From JABSQH01 sp965230015 (GTDB lineage: Bacteria; Actinomycetota; Acidimicrobiia; Acidimicrobiales; Ilumatobacteraceae), in the NCBI GenBank assembly GCA_965230015.1, contig CBDDKF010000014.1, positions 124,001 through 188,000 on the forward strand: a DNA stretch of 64,000 nucleotides, in the 5' to 3' direction. Below the pieces are notes generated by a model that made no database searches, had not been told where the DNA came from, and saw nothing but the letters and a program-made list of their open reading frames with translations. The translations under genes were made by a program, and so were the position numbers. Below are positions 47,182 through 55,482 of this stretch, piece by piece. Every line of letters begins with the position of its first letter. The stretch's first letter is position 1.

Positions 47182-47730
47182 CTAGGTGGGGCGGAGTTCG
47201 TGTACCAGTCGTCGAATGACACACATCTCAGACAGGTTCTTGGTGAGCTCCATCGATGCCCACCCGATGATGTAGACGAATGGACGGTCGTCGTCGTATG
47301 GGAAACGTGTGAGCGTTCCGGACGACAGTTGTTCGTCGTCGAGGCCATCGACGAAGGTTGTCCACTGCGACCAGTGACTTCGGATCAACGGCAACGACTC
47401 TGAGGGGCCCGGCCACTTCACCGTGTCTGCGGTGGGCGCCTCGCTTTCGTTGGCATGGGCGAGCAGGACCGACAACCACCAGATCGGATGCCACATCGTC
47501 CAGCCCAGCGATGGCGTGGGCAGGTCTGGCGGCTCTTCGTCGAGCTCGCCAAACCAACCGTCATCTCGTTCGTGCACGGTCCAGCTGCGGTCGCTTGAAC
47601 GCCACAGGCACTCTTCGAGGGTGACGCCGTCGAGTACCTCCTCGGCCAGCTCGGACATGACTGCGACCTGTCGGTCGAGCACCTTGCGCGGGTCTGGATC
47701 CGACGGGATCGGCAACCTCACGGGCACCAT
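47182..47730 (-). CDS. DinB-superfamily protein
   Basis: 182 residues. DLPTPSLGWTMWHPIWWLS and FVYIIGWASMELTKNLSEM place conserved His/Trp and Glu residues in a four-helix DinB-like bundle. The family binds metal and often acts as a thiol-dependent S-transferase (bacillithiol or mycothiol). Substrate unknown. Minus strand, followed 48 bp away by the acetyltransferase (upstream gene). Confidence 0.65.
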   Translation of the reverse strand: MVPVRLPIPSDPDPRKVLDRQVAVMSELAEEVLDGVTLEECLWRSSDRSWTVHERDDGWFGELDEEPPDLPTPSLGWTMWHPIWWLSVLLAHANESEAPTADTVKWPGPSESLPLIRSHWSQWTTFVDGLDDEQLSSGTLTRFPYDDDRPFVYIIGWASMELTKNLSEMCVIRRLVHELRPT

Positions 47731-47778
47731 TGCGACGTTAGTTGTCGGCCAGCAACGTGCCGACCGGAAGGCTGCCGG

Positions 47779-48264
47779 CTACTCATCGACAACTGCCAGC
47801 GACATTCGTCGTTGGGTCGGTGCGAACCCAAGTCGTTCGAACAGTGTGTAGGCAGCATTGTTGAAGTGCCATGTGCTGAGCTCGATGCGGTCGACGCGTT
47901 GCTGTTGGGCCCAGTCGAGCACCGCCAGACAGAGCGATGTCCCGACTCCCGTGCGGCGATGCGTAGCGGTGACGACGAGTTGATCGAGCTCGACTACTGC
48001 AGCTTGGTGAACCAGGGGATGATCGGGTCGGTCGCGTCGCATTGCGGCGACGTAACCGATGAGGACCCCGCCGTCGAGTTCTGCAACGAAGACAGCTGTC
48101 GACTCGACGGACAACCACTCCTGGAGGGTCGGAACGAAGGCCGCCGGGTTTGGTGGCTTGAACCAATCGGGACGTTGTTCAAAGTGCAGTTGCTGAACTG
48201 CGCTGTTCAGCGCAGCAACACCCACAGCGTCGCGACCGATCGCTCTGCGAATCTCGACCCCCAT
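47779..48264 (-). CDS. GNAT-family N-acetyltransferase
   Basis: 161 residues. The acetyl-CoA binding motif A is visible as VELDQLVVTATHRRTGVGTSL (residues about 92-112). The N-terminal EIRRAIGRDAVGVAALN and C-terminal NNAAYTLFERLGFAP complete the fold. The acceptor is unknown. Acetyltransferases are among the most common genes in cassette arrays. Confidence 0.88.
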   Translation of the reverse strand: MGVEIRRAIGRDAVGVAALNSAVQQLHFEQRPDWFKPPNPAAFVPTLQEWLSVESTAVFVAELDGGVLIGYVAAMRRDRPDHPLVHQAAVVELDQLVVTATHRRTGVGTSLCLAVLDWAQQQRVDRIELSTWHFNNAAYTLFERLGFAPTQRRMSLAVVDE

Positions 48265-48395
48265 TGGTTGGCACCCTCGCGCAAGACGAATCCCAGCGGG
48301 CCAGCGATTTCCCCTCGATGCGCGGCCGCATCCCTATCGAGCCCACGCGAGGGCCGAATCACAGACCCTCCCGGCGACCGCCTACCGTCCCAGAT

Positions 48396-49058
48396 GTGGG
48401 TACCGCCTCAACGAGCGAGTCGAAGAGATACCTGCTGTTCGATCACGACGGGGTCCTTGTTGACACCGAGCATTGGTACTACCGAGCCGGCCAACGCGCC
48501 CTGGCGACCATCGGCCTCGACCTGCCAAAGGCCGAGTACCTGCGCGACATGAACGCCGGCAACGGAACCTGGGCACGCGCCAAGACGGCTGGTGTTTCTG
48601 CGTCGGCAATCGATCAGCTGAGAGCTCTACGCGATCAGTGGTACCGCGAGTACCTCGTTACAGAACCCATTGAGATCCCGGGTGTACTCGATGCGCTCGA
48701 GGAACTCTCCGCACGCGCGCACATGGCGATCGTGACGACGGCCAAACGCGCCGACTTCGAGGTCATTCACGCCGGACGGCGCATCACCCAGTTCATGGAC
48801 TTCGTCCTCGTGCGTGAGGACTACCAGCACGCCAAGCCACATCCCGAGCCGTACCTGACCGCGTTGAATCGGTACGGCGCGCCCAAAGACCAAGCGCTCG
48901 TCGTTGAGGACTCCGCCAGAGGGCTGAGCTCCGCGGTCGCGGCCGGGATCGACTGCGTCATCGTCCATAGCGACTTCACCCAAGACGGCGACTTCTCCCA
49001 AGCGCAGCATCGAATCAGAAACCTTGCCGAACTCATCAACGTCATCGACAACAAGTGA
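48396..49058 (+). CDS. HAD-family phosphatase
   Basis: 220 residues from the GTG at 48396. Motif I is YLLFDHDGVLVDTEHWYY, with Asp in place of the usual DxD arrangement (DHDG). Motif II Thr is in IVTTAKR, motif III Lys in HAKPHPEPY, and motif IV in VVEDSARGL. It is phosphoglycolate-phosphatase-like. The region upstream in the same frame overlaps the acetyltransferase start, so GTG is preferred. Confidence 0.85.
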   Translation: MGTASTSESKRYLLFDHDGVLVDTEHWYYRAGQRALATIGLDLPKAEYLRDMNAGNGTWARAKTAGVSASAIDQLRALRDQWYREYLVTEPIEIPGVLDALEELSARAHMAIVTTAKRADFEVIHAGRRITQFMDFVLVREDYQHAKPHPEPYLTALNRYGAPKDQALVVEDSARGLSSAVAAGIDCVIVHSDFTQDGDFSQAQHRIRNLAELINVIDNK

Positions 49059-49134
49059 GAACCGTCCTACATCGACGCCTCGCGATCAAACGGTCTCAAA
49101 GCACGCATGTCGCTTACCCGACCTACATCATCGA

Positions 49135-49180
49135 CCCACTCGGGAACGGCACGACTGCGCTCGCTGAAGCGCGCTCTATC
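49135..49180. repeat. Interspersed CGGCAC repeat, copy 2
   Basis: CCCACTCGGGAACGGCACG then ACTGCGCTCGCTGAAGCGC. It lies 36-81 bases beyond the stop of the minus-strand methyltransferase. About 40 bases on, GTGATCGCCGTACGTGACGG is related to the tail of copy 7. Confidence 0.7.
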
Positions 49181-49215
49181 GCTCCGCCGCGTGATCGCCG
49201 TACGTGACGGTCGGA

Positions 49216-50070
49216 CTAGCGGTCCGCGGGTCGGGAGGCCTCCACGGCGATGGCCATCGCGGCGAAGAAGAACGCTCCACGCTCGTCGAGTTCAGTCAAC
49301 GTGTCGAAGTACGAAGCAGCCTCTGCGTTCGTGATCGCTCCTGCCTCGACGGCTGACTGCACCGTCTTGTCGAACGGGCCACCACCGGCGCGAGCGTCAT
49401 CGAGGCGGCGATGCACGATCGGGAACGCCCAGCTGCGCTCGACACGGAGCCCCGCTCGAACAGCGAGGTTCGGAAGCTGGCGACCCACGAGCGGGTTCTG
49501 GAACATCGTTCGACGATGAGCCTTGATCCGTTCGAACACCTCGTGGTCGGCTCCGGCAACCAGATGCGAGCCGTGGTCTGGTTCTGAGAGCACGACCTTG
49601 CCACCGGGCTTGAGCACGCGTGCGATCTCACCAACGATCAGTTCTGGCGCAGATGAGTGGACGAGCACCGCACGTGCCATGCACGCATCAAACGACACCG
49701 AACGGAACGGGAGCGTCGCTGCGTCACCGACGAACGCGTGAGCGCTGAGTCCGTCGACTCGGTTGCGCGCCGCGTCGACCATTGACGTCGAACGATCGAC
49801 GCCGACCGCCAGCCCAGCTCGAGAGCCGAGTTCACGAAGGTCCACACCCGGTCCGCAACCCACGTCTAGGACGACCGAGGATTCTTCGAGCGCCAGCCGC
49901 TCGACGAGTAGCTCGGGGCCTAGGCGACGTTGCTGTTCCATCCAGCGAACGAAAGCGTCCGAGTCGTCGGCCCGATCCACCCGATCGAACTGGCCGACAT
50001 CGATGCCAATCACTTCGCGACTCGCCACCAGGACACTCTCCCACAGCCAACCCACGTACATCGCCAACAA
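49216..50070 (-). CDS. Class I SAM-dependent methyltransferase
   Basis: 284 residues. Motif I is VVLDVGCGPGVDLRELGSRAG, followed by VGVDRSTSMVDAARNR, DAATLPFRSVSFDACMARAV and VLKPGGKVVLSEPDHG. It is a methyltransferase_11/25-type enzyme for small molecules. The predicted start is ATG at 50070. The N-terminal 25 residues are uncertain. Confidence 0.87.
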   Translation of the reverse strand: MLAMYVGWLWESVLVASREVIGIDVGQFDRVDRADDSDAFVRWMEQQRRLGPELLVERLALEESSVVLDVGCGPGVDLRELGSRAGLAVGVDRSTSMVDAARNRVDGLSAHAFVGDAATLPFRSVSFDACMARAVLVHSSAPELIVGEIARVLKPGGKVVLSEPDHGSHLVAGADHEVFERIKAHRRTMFQNPLVGRQLPNLAVRAGLRVERSWAFPIVHRRLDDARAGGGPFDKTVQSAVEAGAITNAEAASYFDTLTELDERGAFFFAAMAIAVEASRPADR

Positions 50071-50087
50071 CTTCGATGCTCCCTGAC

Positions 50088-50130
50088 CCGTTCAAGAACG
50101 GCACCGGAGCGTTCGTTGATTCGTCGCATG
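50088..50130. repeat. Interspersed CGGCAC repeat, copy 3
   Basis: TTCAAGAACGGCACCGG then AGCGTTCGTTGATTCG. It lies 36-78 bases beyond the 3' end of the minus-strand membrane protein and just before the start of the methyltransferase. Confidence 0.6.
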
Positions 50131-50165
50131 TCGTGTCGCGGGTTGCTGGCGCGGCGAGTGTCGGG

Positions 50166-51389
50166 CTAGCAGTTGTCGGCGACGAAGAGTTCAATTGTGT
50201 TGATCGCGTCTTGGGTGCTGGGTGGCCAGTTCTCGATGAGGTTGGAGTCGGGGTCTGTTGAGGGGTCGACGGCGCCGGAGGCGAGGAAGTCTCGGAAGTC
50301 GGCGAGTTCGGCGGCGATTGTTGCGGGGCTGATCTCGAGCAGCGTTTCGATGTCGGCGACGTGCTGTGGGGAGCCGACGTACTCCTCGGGTACCTCGTTG
50401 CCGAACTGTTCGGTCACAGTCGTGCAGAAGTCCTCGATTGAGCTCGGATCGTTGGGTTCACCGGATGGGACTGTGGACTGGGTGGGGAGGGCGACGGCTG
50501 CCCAGCCGGTTTGGTCCAGCGACATTCCTGAGATGACGACGACTTCGCCGAAGTTGGCGAATTGGTAGGCGCTGCCGTCGGTGGCGACCACGTTCCAGTA
50601 GCGCAGCTGCACGTTGTCGTGTTGGCCGACGTCGATTGTGAACGGCTCGGGCGTGTCATTCGGTGTGTCGAGTGCAACCGGTGCGACAACGATGGTCTCG
50701 CCGAGCAGTGCGCCCGTCGCCCTGTCGTGTGCTGACAGGTAGGTTTCGCCGCCGGCCGACGCAGCGAAGGTGCCGGCGAGTGTTCCATTGTCGAGTGTGA
50801 CGTTGTCGAGTTCGATCGGTTCGATGGTGGTGCGGGCCGCCGTGACGAACCACTGGTCCTGACCGTTGAGTTCGTTTCGGGTGACGGCGACTCGGAGGTC
50901 GCCCCTGTCGTCGATGGTGCGCAGCGTGGCATTGACGATCACGGTGCGGTCATCGAGCGCGACAGCTTCGCCGACCTCGAACGTCACCGAGTACCCGGGC
51001 GGCACAGCCGTGGCAGCGGTGCGGTCCGTGAGGTAGGCCTCCACCGCGTCGGTCGGCGTAGCAAAGCTCATCGTGCTCGAGGAGTCCGCGCTGATCTCGG
51101 GAAACAGAAGTGGCACAGCCGCAAGATCTGATCCGTCGACGGGAGCGTCGGCGATCGGTGCCGAGTCCGAAGGTTCGGTACGGGTCGTGGCTGCGAGGAT
51201 GCCAACGACACCGACTGCGATCACCAGCGCGGCAGCAGCGAGTAGTGCCCATCGCTTTGACCGTGAGGGTTCCTCAGGGCTCAATGCGCTGGCGCGTTGA
51301 CTCAGAACGGCGTCGAGGTCTGCATCCGGCTGAGCCCGCTCGGCGATCGTGGCAAGGCGTTGGCTGATACGTGATTCAAGCTCGGTCAT
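50166..51389 (-). CDS. Membrane-anchored extracellular protein paired with a sigma factor
   Basis: 407 residues from the ATG at 51389. The N-terminal cytosolic part (residues 1-47) is short and charged, one membrane helix follows (WALLAAAALVIAVGVVGIL), and then an acidic, beta-rich extracellular part ends DAINTIELFVADNC. It overlaps the preceding sigma factor gene by ATGA. By position it is the partner (anti-sigma-like) of that sigma factor; no ZAS zinc motif is seen in the short cytosolic part. Confidence 0.75.
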   Translation of the reverse strand: MTELESRISQRLATIAERAQPDADLDAVLSQRASALSPEEPSRSKRWALLAAAALVIAVGVVGILAATTRTEPSDSAPIADAPVDGSDLAAVPLLFPEISADSSSTMSFATPTDAVEAYLTDRTAATAVPPGYSVTFEVGEAVALDDRTVIVNATLRTIDDRGDLRVAVTRNELNGQDQWFVTAARTTIEPIELDNVTLDNGTLAGTFAASAGGETYLSAHDRATGALLGETIVVAPVALDTPNDTPEPFTIDVGQHDNVQLRYWNVVATDGSAYQFANFGEVVVISGMSLDQTGWAAVALPTQSTVPSGEPNDPSSIEDFCTTVTEQFGNEVPEEYVGSPQHVADIETLLEISPATIAAELADFRDFLASGAVDPSTDPDSNLIENWPPSTQDAINTIELFVADNC

Positions 51390-51886
51390 GAGAGTTCCTT
51401 TCGGAGCGCGTTCAGCGCGCGCGTGATCCATGGGCTGATCGAATTCGGGGAGCACCCGAGCACGTCGGCGATCTCATCTGAGGTCCACCCGGCATAGAAA
51501 CGAAGGACCACAGCAACGCGTTGATTGAACGGCAGCCTGGCCAATGCGTCGTCGAGGGGATCGTCGTCGGCACTGTCGTTGGCCACAGGACTCAACAGAT
51601 GGGCAACTCGCTCGCGTGTCCGCGACCGGCGAGCCACGTCACGGCAGCGGTTGATCACCGCTCGATTGAGATACGCCGCCGGGTTCTCCAACTCTCCCCA
51701 CTGACGAACAACGCCGACCATCGCATCGTGCACCACATCGTTGGCCTGCTCGTTCGAGCGAGTCAGCAAGAACGCACGCCGAACCTGCACCGGGTGCTCC
51801 TGCTCATAGAACGCCCGAAACCCAGGAGGTTCAACACTCCTGTGGTCCTCTGGTTCGATCACGCCCTGATGATCCGTCACAACCAC
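51386..51886 (-). CDS. ECF sigma factor (SigE-like group)
   Basis: 166 residues. Region 2: VRRAFLLTRSNEQANDVVHDA, then WGELENPAAYLNRAVINRC. Region 4: ARLPFNQRVAVVLRFYAGWTSDEIADVLGCSPNS, an HTH for the -35 element. It directs RNA polymerase to specific promoters, probably including its own. The partner is the membrane protein next in the operon (4-bp overlap). Confidence 0.88.
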   Translation of the reverse strand: MVVTDHQGVIEPEDHRSVEPPGFRAFYEQEHPVQVRRAFLLTRSNEQANDVVHDAMVGVVRQWGELENPAAYLNRAVINRCRDVARRSRTRERVAHLLSPVANDSADDDPLDDALARLPFNQRVAVVLRFYAGWTSDEIADVLGCSPNSISPWITRALNALRKELS

Positions 51887-51966
51887 CTCGACGCACCATC
51901 ACCCCCAATCCGTACAGCACCCAACGACAGTGCCACTCGATACCGTGCGACCCCCTAGAAGCTGCA

Positions 51967-52013
51967 ACCCGCCCAGTACGGCACCGATGTGGTCCAGAAT
52001 CAGCGCGATCTCG
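51967..52013. repeat. Interspersed CGGCAC repeat, copy 4
   Basis: CCCAGTACGGCACCGATGTG then AGAATCAGCGCGATC. It is preceded at about 51933-51952 by a partial copy, CCACTCGATACCGTGCGACC. Located 69-115 bases beyond the 3' end of the next minus-strand gene. Confidence 0.7.
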
Positions 52014-52081
52014 CCTGGATGCCGCCGAGAGGGGTTTGCAGCGACCGGTTCCAACGCGTGAGCGTTTCGAGCGCTCGGCGC

Positions 52082-52816
52082 TCAGGTCATTGAGTGCGAA
52101 TCGAACGTCTCGACGGGTGAACTCACCTGGAGCGTCGCGATCGGGAACAGGAGGCACGGATCGTCACCACACCATGATGCGACGTTCGATCTGAACTCGT
52201 CGGCCAGGTTCGAGCGCAGCACACCGCGGTGGTCGACGAACTGGCCCCAATGGGACATCCCCTGGAACGTGCTGCGGCCCCGCCGCACGGTCGCCGTTCT
52301 GAGATGTTGGGTCGGAAACAGCGATGCATACGACGTCGTCGAGTACAGCCACGACCCGCCTGTGATCTTCCTAAGATCTGGATGATTGCGACGAACATGC
52401 GCGATCACCGCCGCCAGTTCATGCCGACGTTGCGGAAGCTTCGGACGAGCGAGCGGACTGGCGTCGTCGGTGTCCATCGAGAAGAAATGCGTCCGAGCCT
52501 CGACGCCGCGGACCTCGAGCGAGAACGCACCCAAGGCCGCCCACCCTTGGGCGATGTGCTCAGGGATAGCGGGTGGTGTCGCCAAGGCGACGTCCATCAC
52601 GGCATTGACGCGGCTGTCGTGGTCGCCGATCGAGTCGAGCAATTCAACCAGGCGAGCCCACCTCGCCTCGAGGGACCCGTTGAGGCCGAGGCGCCGACGC
52701 AGGTTGGTCAACTGGCTGACTCCCTTGCCGAAGGATCCGGTCCCGAGTTCGACAAATCGATCGACGAGAGTGAACTGCAGCGACACGAACTCCGCTGACA
52801 ACGGCCGGTCCGACAT
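52082..52816 (-). CDS. Hypothetical protein
   Basis: 244 residues from the ATG at 52816. An N-terminal helical part (FVSLQFTLVDRFVELG) is followed by YSTTSYASLFPTQHLRTATV and GMSHWGQFVDHRGVL, which contain His, Trp and Arg residues that could form an active site. I do not recognise the family. The ORF continues upstream to 52972 but that segment is unlikely coding. 52817-53040 otherwise appears empty. Confidence 0.6.
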   Translation of the reverse strand: MSDRPLSAEFVSLQFTLVDRFVELGTGSFGKGVSQLTNLRRRLGLNGSLEARWARLVELLDSIGDHDSRVNAVMDVALATPPAIPEHIAQGWAALGAFSLEVRGVEARTHFFSMDTDDASPLARPKLPQRRHELAAVIAHVRRNHPDLRKITGGSWLYSTTSYASLFPTQHLRTATVRRGRSTFQGMSHWGQFVDHRGVLRSNLADEFRSNVASWCGDDPCLLFPIATLQVSSPVETFDSHSMT

Positions 52817-53040
52817 CAACCGCAACGTACCGGCCGACGCCTCGGTGGCTCGAAGATGATTCGAATGATCGACCGACGTCTGAGTTACGCACGCAGCGCT
52901 GTGTTGCCCCAACTCGTCACTCCGAGATGACGGCGTTGCGCCTGCGTCCACGGCCTTGTCATCGACGAGCACCTAGAGGTCTGTTCACACCTCGTCCCAA
53001 CACGCTCGATATCGCCACGCACACGCCAGCCCCTCGAGCC

Positions 53041-53092
53041 ACGCATAGCGGCACCAATGCGCTGAAGATCCAGCGCGGAAATGCTCAGCGAG
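53041..53092. repeat. Interspersed CGGCAC repeat, copy 5
   Basis: ACGCATAGCGGCACCAATG, then CGCTGAAGATCCAGCGCGG and AAATGCTCAGCG. The inner CGCTGAAGATCCAGCG is a dyad. A related piece CTCGATATCGCCACG is 30 bases to its left. The copy ends 10 bases from the stop of the minus-strand gene. Confidence 0.75.
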
Positions 53093-53101
53093 AGAACGAG
53101 T

Positions 53102-53542
53102 TCACTGGGTGGCGGTCAGCGCGTTCAGCGCCTCGCGGCTTGCGTCGGCGACGTCAGGCCACGCTGGGTGAACCACGTACTCTCGATCTGCGGCGAGCGG
53201 GCCAAGGGCATCGAGAACTACGAGCAGCGCAGCGACCGCATGATCGACCGCATCGGCCTCTGCCATGTTCGCAAGCATCTGAGGGATCAGGCTGCTTGCC
53301 GACCTCTCGCCGAGCCCCGTGTCATCCACAAGCCAATGAACGGCCTCCGTCAGCGACGGCCAGGTCGATTCGCCGCGAATCCAACGCTCCCGGAGATCGG
53401 AGTCGGCGAGCAGTCGGAGTGCTTCGACCACATCCCGACGCCGTCCAGGCCAAGCGACCTCTGCCACGATCGCAGACTGCCGGATCCACGCTTCGAGAGC
53501 AACTGCACTCGACGGTCCACGCGGCGAGCAGCCCTCTGGCAT
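53102..53542 (-). CDS. SCO4402-family-like protein
   Basis: 146 residues, helical: RRRDVVEALRLLADSDLRERW, LTEAVHWLVDDTGLG and AVAALLVVLDALGPL, ending EYVVHPAWPDVADASREAL. The phrase pattern 'AVH.L.DDTG ... VLDAL ... Y...P.WP.V' recalls the SCO4402 family of small actinobacterial proteins of unknown role. Assignment by memory of the pattern. The stretch 53543-53727 looks empty apart from a weak repeat-like segment near 53630-53660. Confidence 0.55.
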   Translation of the reverse strand: MPEGCSPRGPSSAVALEAWIRQSAIVAEVAWPGRRRDVVEALRLLADSDLRERWIRGESTWPSLTEAVHWLVDDTGLGERSASSLIPQMLANMAEADAVDHAVAALLVVLDALGPLAADREYVVHPAWPDVADASREALNALTATQ

Positions 53543-53727
53543 CGATGCGTCATCTCGAGACGCGCCGAGCGACGATGTCCGAGTGGCAGGAGTGCTCGAG
53601 TATTCCGAGACCCGCGGTCGCTGACACCGCGTCGAGAGCGCTACTGGGCACTCGGAAACGCGCGAGCCGAATGAGCCGCTCGCCTGCCCGAGAACGGCAC
53701 CTGCCGAGCGGGTGGACCCGAGCGATA

Positions 53728-54000
53728 TCAGCCGGCTTCGACGACGGCGCCGTAGCGTTGCTGCGCCGCCTGTCCTGAGGTGCCGAGGAGTTCACCGATG
53801 CGTTGCCATGAGACGTTTTTCGATCGGGCTGTGGTGACGGCGTCGACGATCTGTCGTTCACTTCGGGCTCGGGCGAGCGCTGCCCGTTCGAGCAGGTACT
53901 CCTCGACCGGACGCTCATCGGACGGGTCGGGTTCGTAGTCCTCGAACCGCTTGGCGAGTTCGTCGGCGTGATCGAGGATCTCTTGGATCGAACGAGGCAT
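53728..54000 (-). CDS. Putative antitoxin with a C-terminal helix-turn-helix
   Basis: 90 residues. A helical N-terminus (SIQEILDHADELAKRFEDYE), a charged middle, and a C-terminal HTH-like segment (VSWQRIGELLGTSGQAAQQRY). Its ATG overlaps the stop of the upstream small gene by one base (TGATG), the usual arrangement of toxin-antitoxin operons with coupled translation. A DNA-binding autorepressor is likely. Family not named. Confidence 0.65.
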   Translation of the reverse strand: MPRSIQEILDHADELAKRFEDYEPDPSDERPVEEYLLERAALARARSERQIVDAVTTARSKNVSWQRIGELLGTSGQAAQQRYGAVVEAG

Positions 54001-54224
54001 CAGGTCTCCAGGAACTTGGGTCGGGCGGCCATCGCGTGAATGATGAACTCGACACCTTCGGCGGTGGTGACGCCGATCTCGAGCATGCGGCCGGCAGCAT
54101 CTGCGCCGATGAGCATGTCCAAGTCGTCGAGATCGAAGACTCGGATCGGGTGTCGGTAGGCGTGGAGCATGTCGTCATCGGCGATCCCGTGCTTGCGTGC
54201 ACTCGCCACGATCACGGGATCCAC
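54000..54224 (-). CDS. Putative small toxin upstream of the antitoxin-like gene
   Basis: 74 residues: SARKHGIADDDMLHAYRHPI, then RMLEIGVTTAEGVEFIIHAM and ending ARPKFLET. The pattern 'KHGI...AHP... LEIGV....IIHAM..RPK' is that of small ribonuclease-like (BrnT-type) toxins, recalled rather than searched. The adjacent coupled HTH protein supports a TA module. It is divergent from the tyrosine recombinase, 78 bp away. Confidence 0.6.
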   Translation of the reverse strand: MDPVIVASARKHGIADDDMLHAYRHPIRVFDLDDLDMLIGADAAGRMLEIGVTTAEGVEFIIHAMAARPKFLET

Positions 54225-54302
54225 GTCGTCAACTTACCTTGATGTCACGCCGAAGTGGTGGTCGGCTGGATGACCTCATCCATCTCCTACAGGAGCGCCA
54301 CC

Positions 54303-55259
54303 ATGCACACCACCACGATCATTCGCGCCAAGACGACCGGGGCCGACCCGTTCGGCGAACTCGTCCACATCGACACCTCTTCCGCCCACCACCACCGGCT
54401 GGAGCGGGCGGTTGCCGGTTTCCTGGCGGGCTACTCCGGCCAGACGATGGCCTCGTACCGGATCGACCTGACCAAGTTCATTGCCTGGCTCAAGAGCAAA
54501 GGCGTCGCAGCGTTCGACGCCGAGCGTGCCCACATCGAGTTGTATGCCCGCTGGTCCGAGACCCAAGGTTTGGCGCCGGCCACGATCGGGCGACGCCTAT
54601 CGACGATCTGCGGTTTCTACACCTACTGCGCCGAGGAACGACTCCTCGACCGAAACCCGGCAGCTCATGTTCGTCGTCCGAAGCAGAACTACGAGTCGAG
54701 CACCCTCGGGCTGGATCGCAACGAACTCGGCGGGTTCCTCGTCCAGGCCGGACTGTGCGGCGGACGCGACCACGCATTGGCATGCCTGCTCGCATTGAAC
54801 GGGCTGCGGATCTCCGAAGCGCTCGGCGCGGACATCGACGACCTCGACCAGAACCGGGGACATCGCACCCTGTTCGTGCGTCGCAAGGGCGGCAAGACCG
54901 CCACCATCCCACTCGCACCACGCACCGCCCGGGCGCTCGACCTGTACATCGACGAACGCAGCTCGGGGCCGATCTTCATGAACCACGACATGACCAAACG
55001 CCTCGACCGCCACGCCGCGACGCGCATCGTCAAGCGGTTGGCGAAGGCCGCCGGGATCGATAAGCGAATCTCACCGCACTCACTCCGGCACAGCTTCATC
55101 ACCGCCGCCCTCGACGCCGGCGTCCCACTCCGAGACGTCCGAGAGGCCGCATCGCACGCCGACCCGAGAACGACGATGCGCTACGACCGAGGACGAGGCA
55201 GCCTCGACCGCCACGCCACCTACATCGTCGCCACGTTCGTCGCTGGCGCAAGCCGCTGA
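54303..55259 (+). CDS. Tyrosine recombinase / integrase
   Basis: 318 residues. A SAM-like N-terminal core-binding domain spans residues about 30-125 (YSGQTMASYRIDLTKFIAWL). The catalytic residues are Arg169 in NGLRISEAL, His259 and Arg262 in SPHSLRHSF, His285 in ASHADPRTT, and nucleophile Tyr294 in TMRYDR. All are present, so it should be active. The family resembles XerC/D and actinobacterial integrases. It lacks the extra helix that marks integron integrases as far as I can see. The ATG at 54303 follows AGGAG. It is the only recombinase in the cassette-like region. Confidence 0.93.
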   Translation: MHTTTIIRAKTTGADPFGELVHIDTSSAHHHRLERAVAGFLAGYSGQTMASYRIDLTKFIAWLKSKGVAAFDAERAHIELYARWSETQGLAPATIGRRLSTICGFYTYCAEERLLDRNPAAHVRRPKQNYESSTLGLDRNELGGFLVQAGLCGGRDHALACLLALNGLRISEALGADIDDLDQNRGHRTLFVRRKGGKTATIPLAPRTARALDLYIDERSSGPIFMNHDMTKRLDRHAATRIVKRLAKAAGIDKRISPHSLRHSFITAALDAGVPLRDVREAASHADPRTTMRYDRGRGSLDRHATYIVATFVAGASR

Positions 55260-55317
55260 ACCGCGTCGTCGATATGGGGCACGTCGGCGCGCCCCCAGCT
55301 GCCGGATCTGTGCGGGT

Positions 55318-55364
55318 CTCCGGTGAGAGGTGAGTGGACCCCTCCGCGTCAACTCTCACCGGAG
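55318..55364. repeat. 12-bp perfect inverted repeat after the recombinase gene
   Basis: CTCCGGTGAGAG (55318-55329) and CTCTCACCGGAG (55353-55364) are exact complements with 23 bases between. It lies 58 bases after the recombinase stop and touches the next CGGCAC repeat. Either a terminator without T-run or a recombinase binding site. Confidence 0.65.
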
Positions 55365-55365
55365 C

Positions 55366-55412
55366 GCAGTATCGGCACGTCGGGGTGGATCGCCTCGCTC
55401 AAAGTTGCGTGT
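55366..55412. repeat. Interspersed CGGCAC repeat, degenerate copy after the recombinase
   Basis: GCAGTATCGGCACGTCGGGG then GGATCGCCTCGCTC. Located about 70-115 bases beyond the 3' end of the minus-strand hydrolase. Confidence 0.55.
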
Positions 55413-55482
55413 GGCCGGCGGTGCTGCAGCCGACCCAAGGGGCGACGCTCTGTCAATGGGGCAACGCGGTTCGAGTGAGGGC

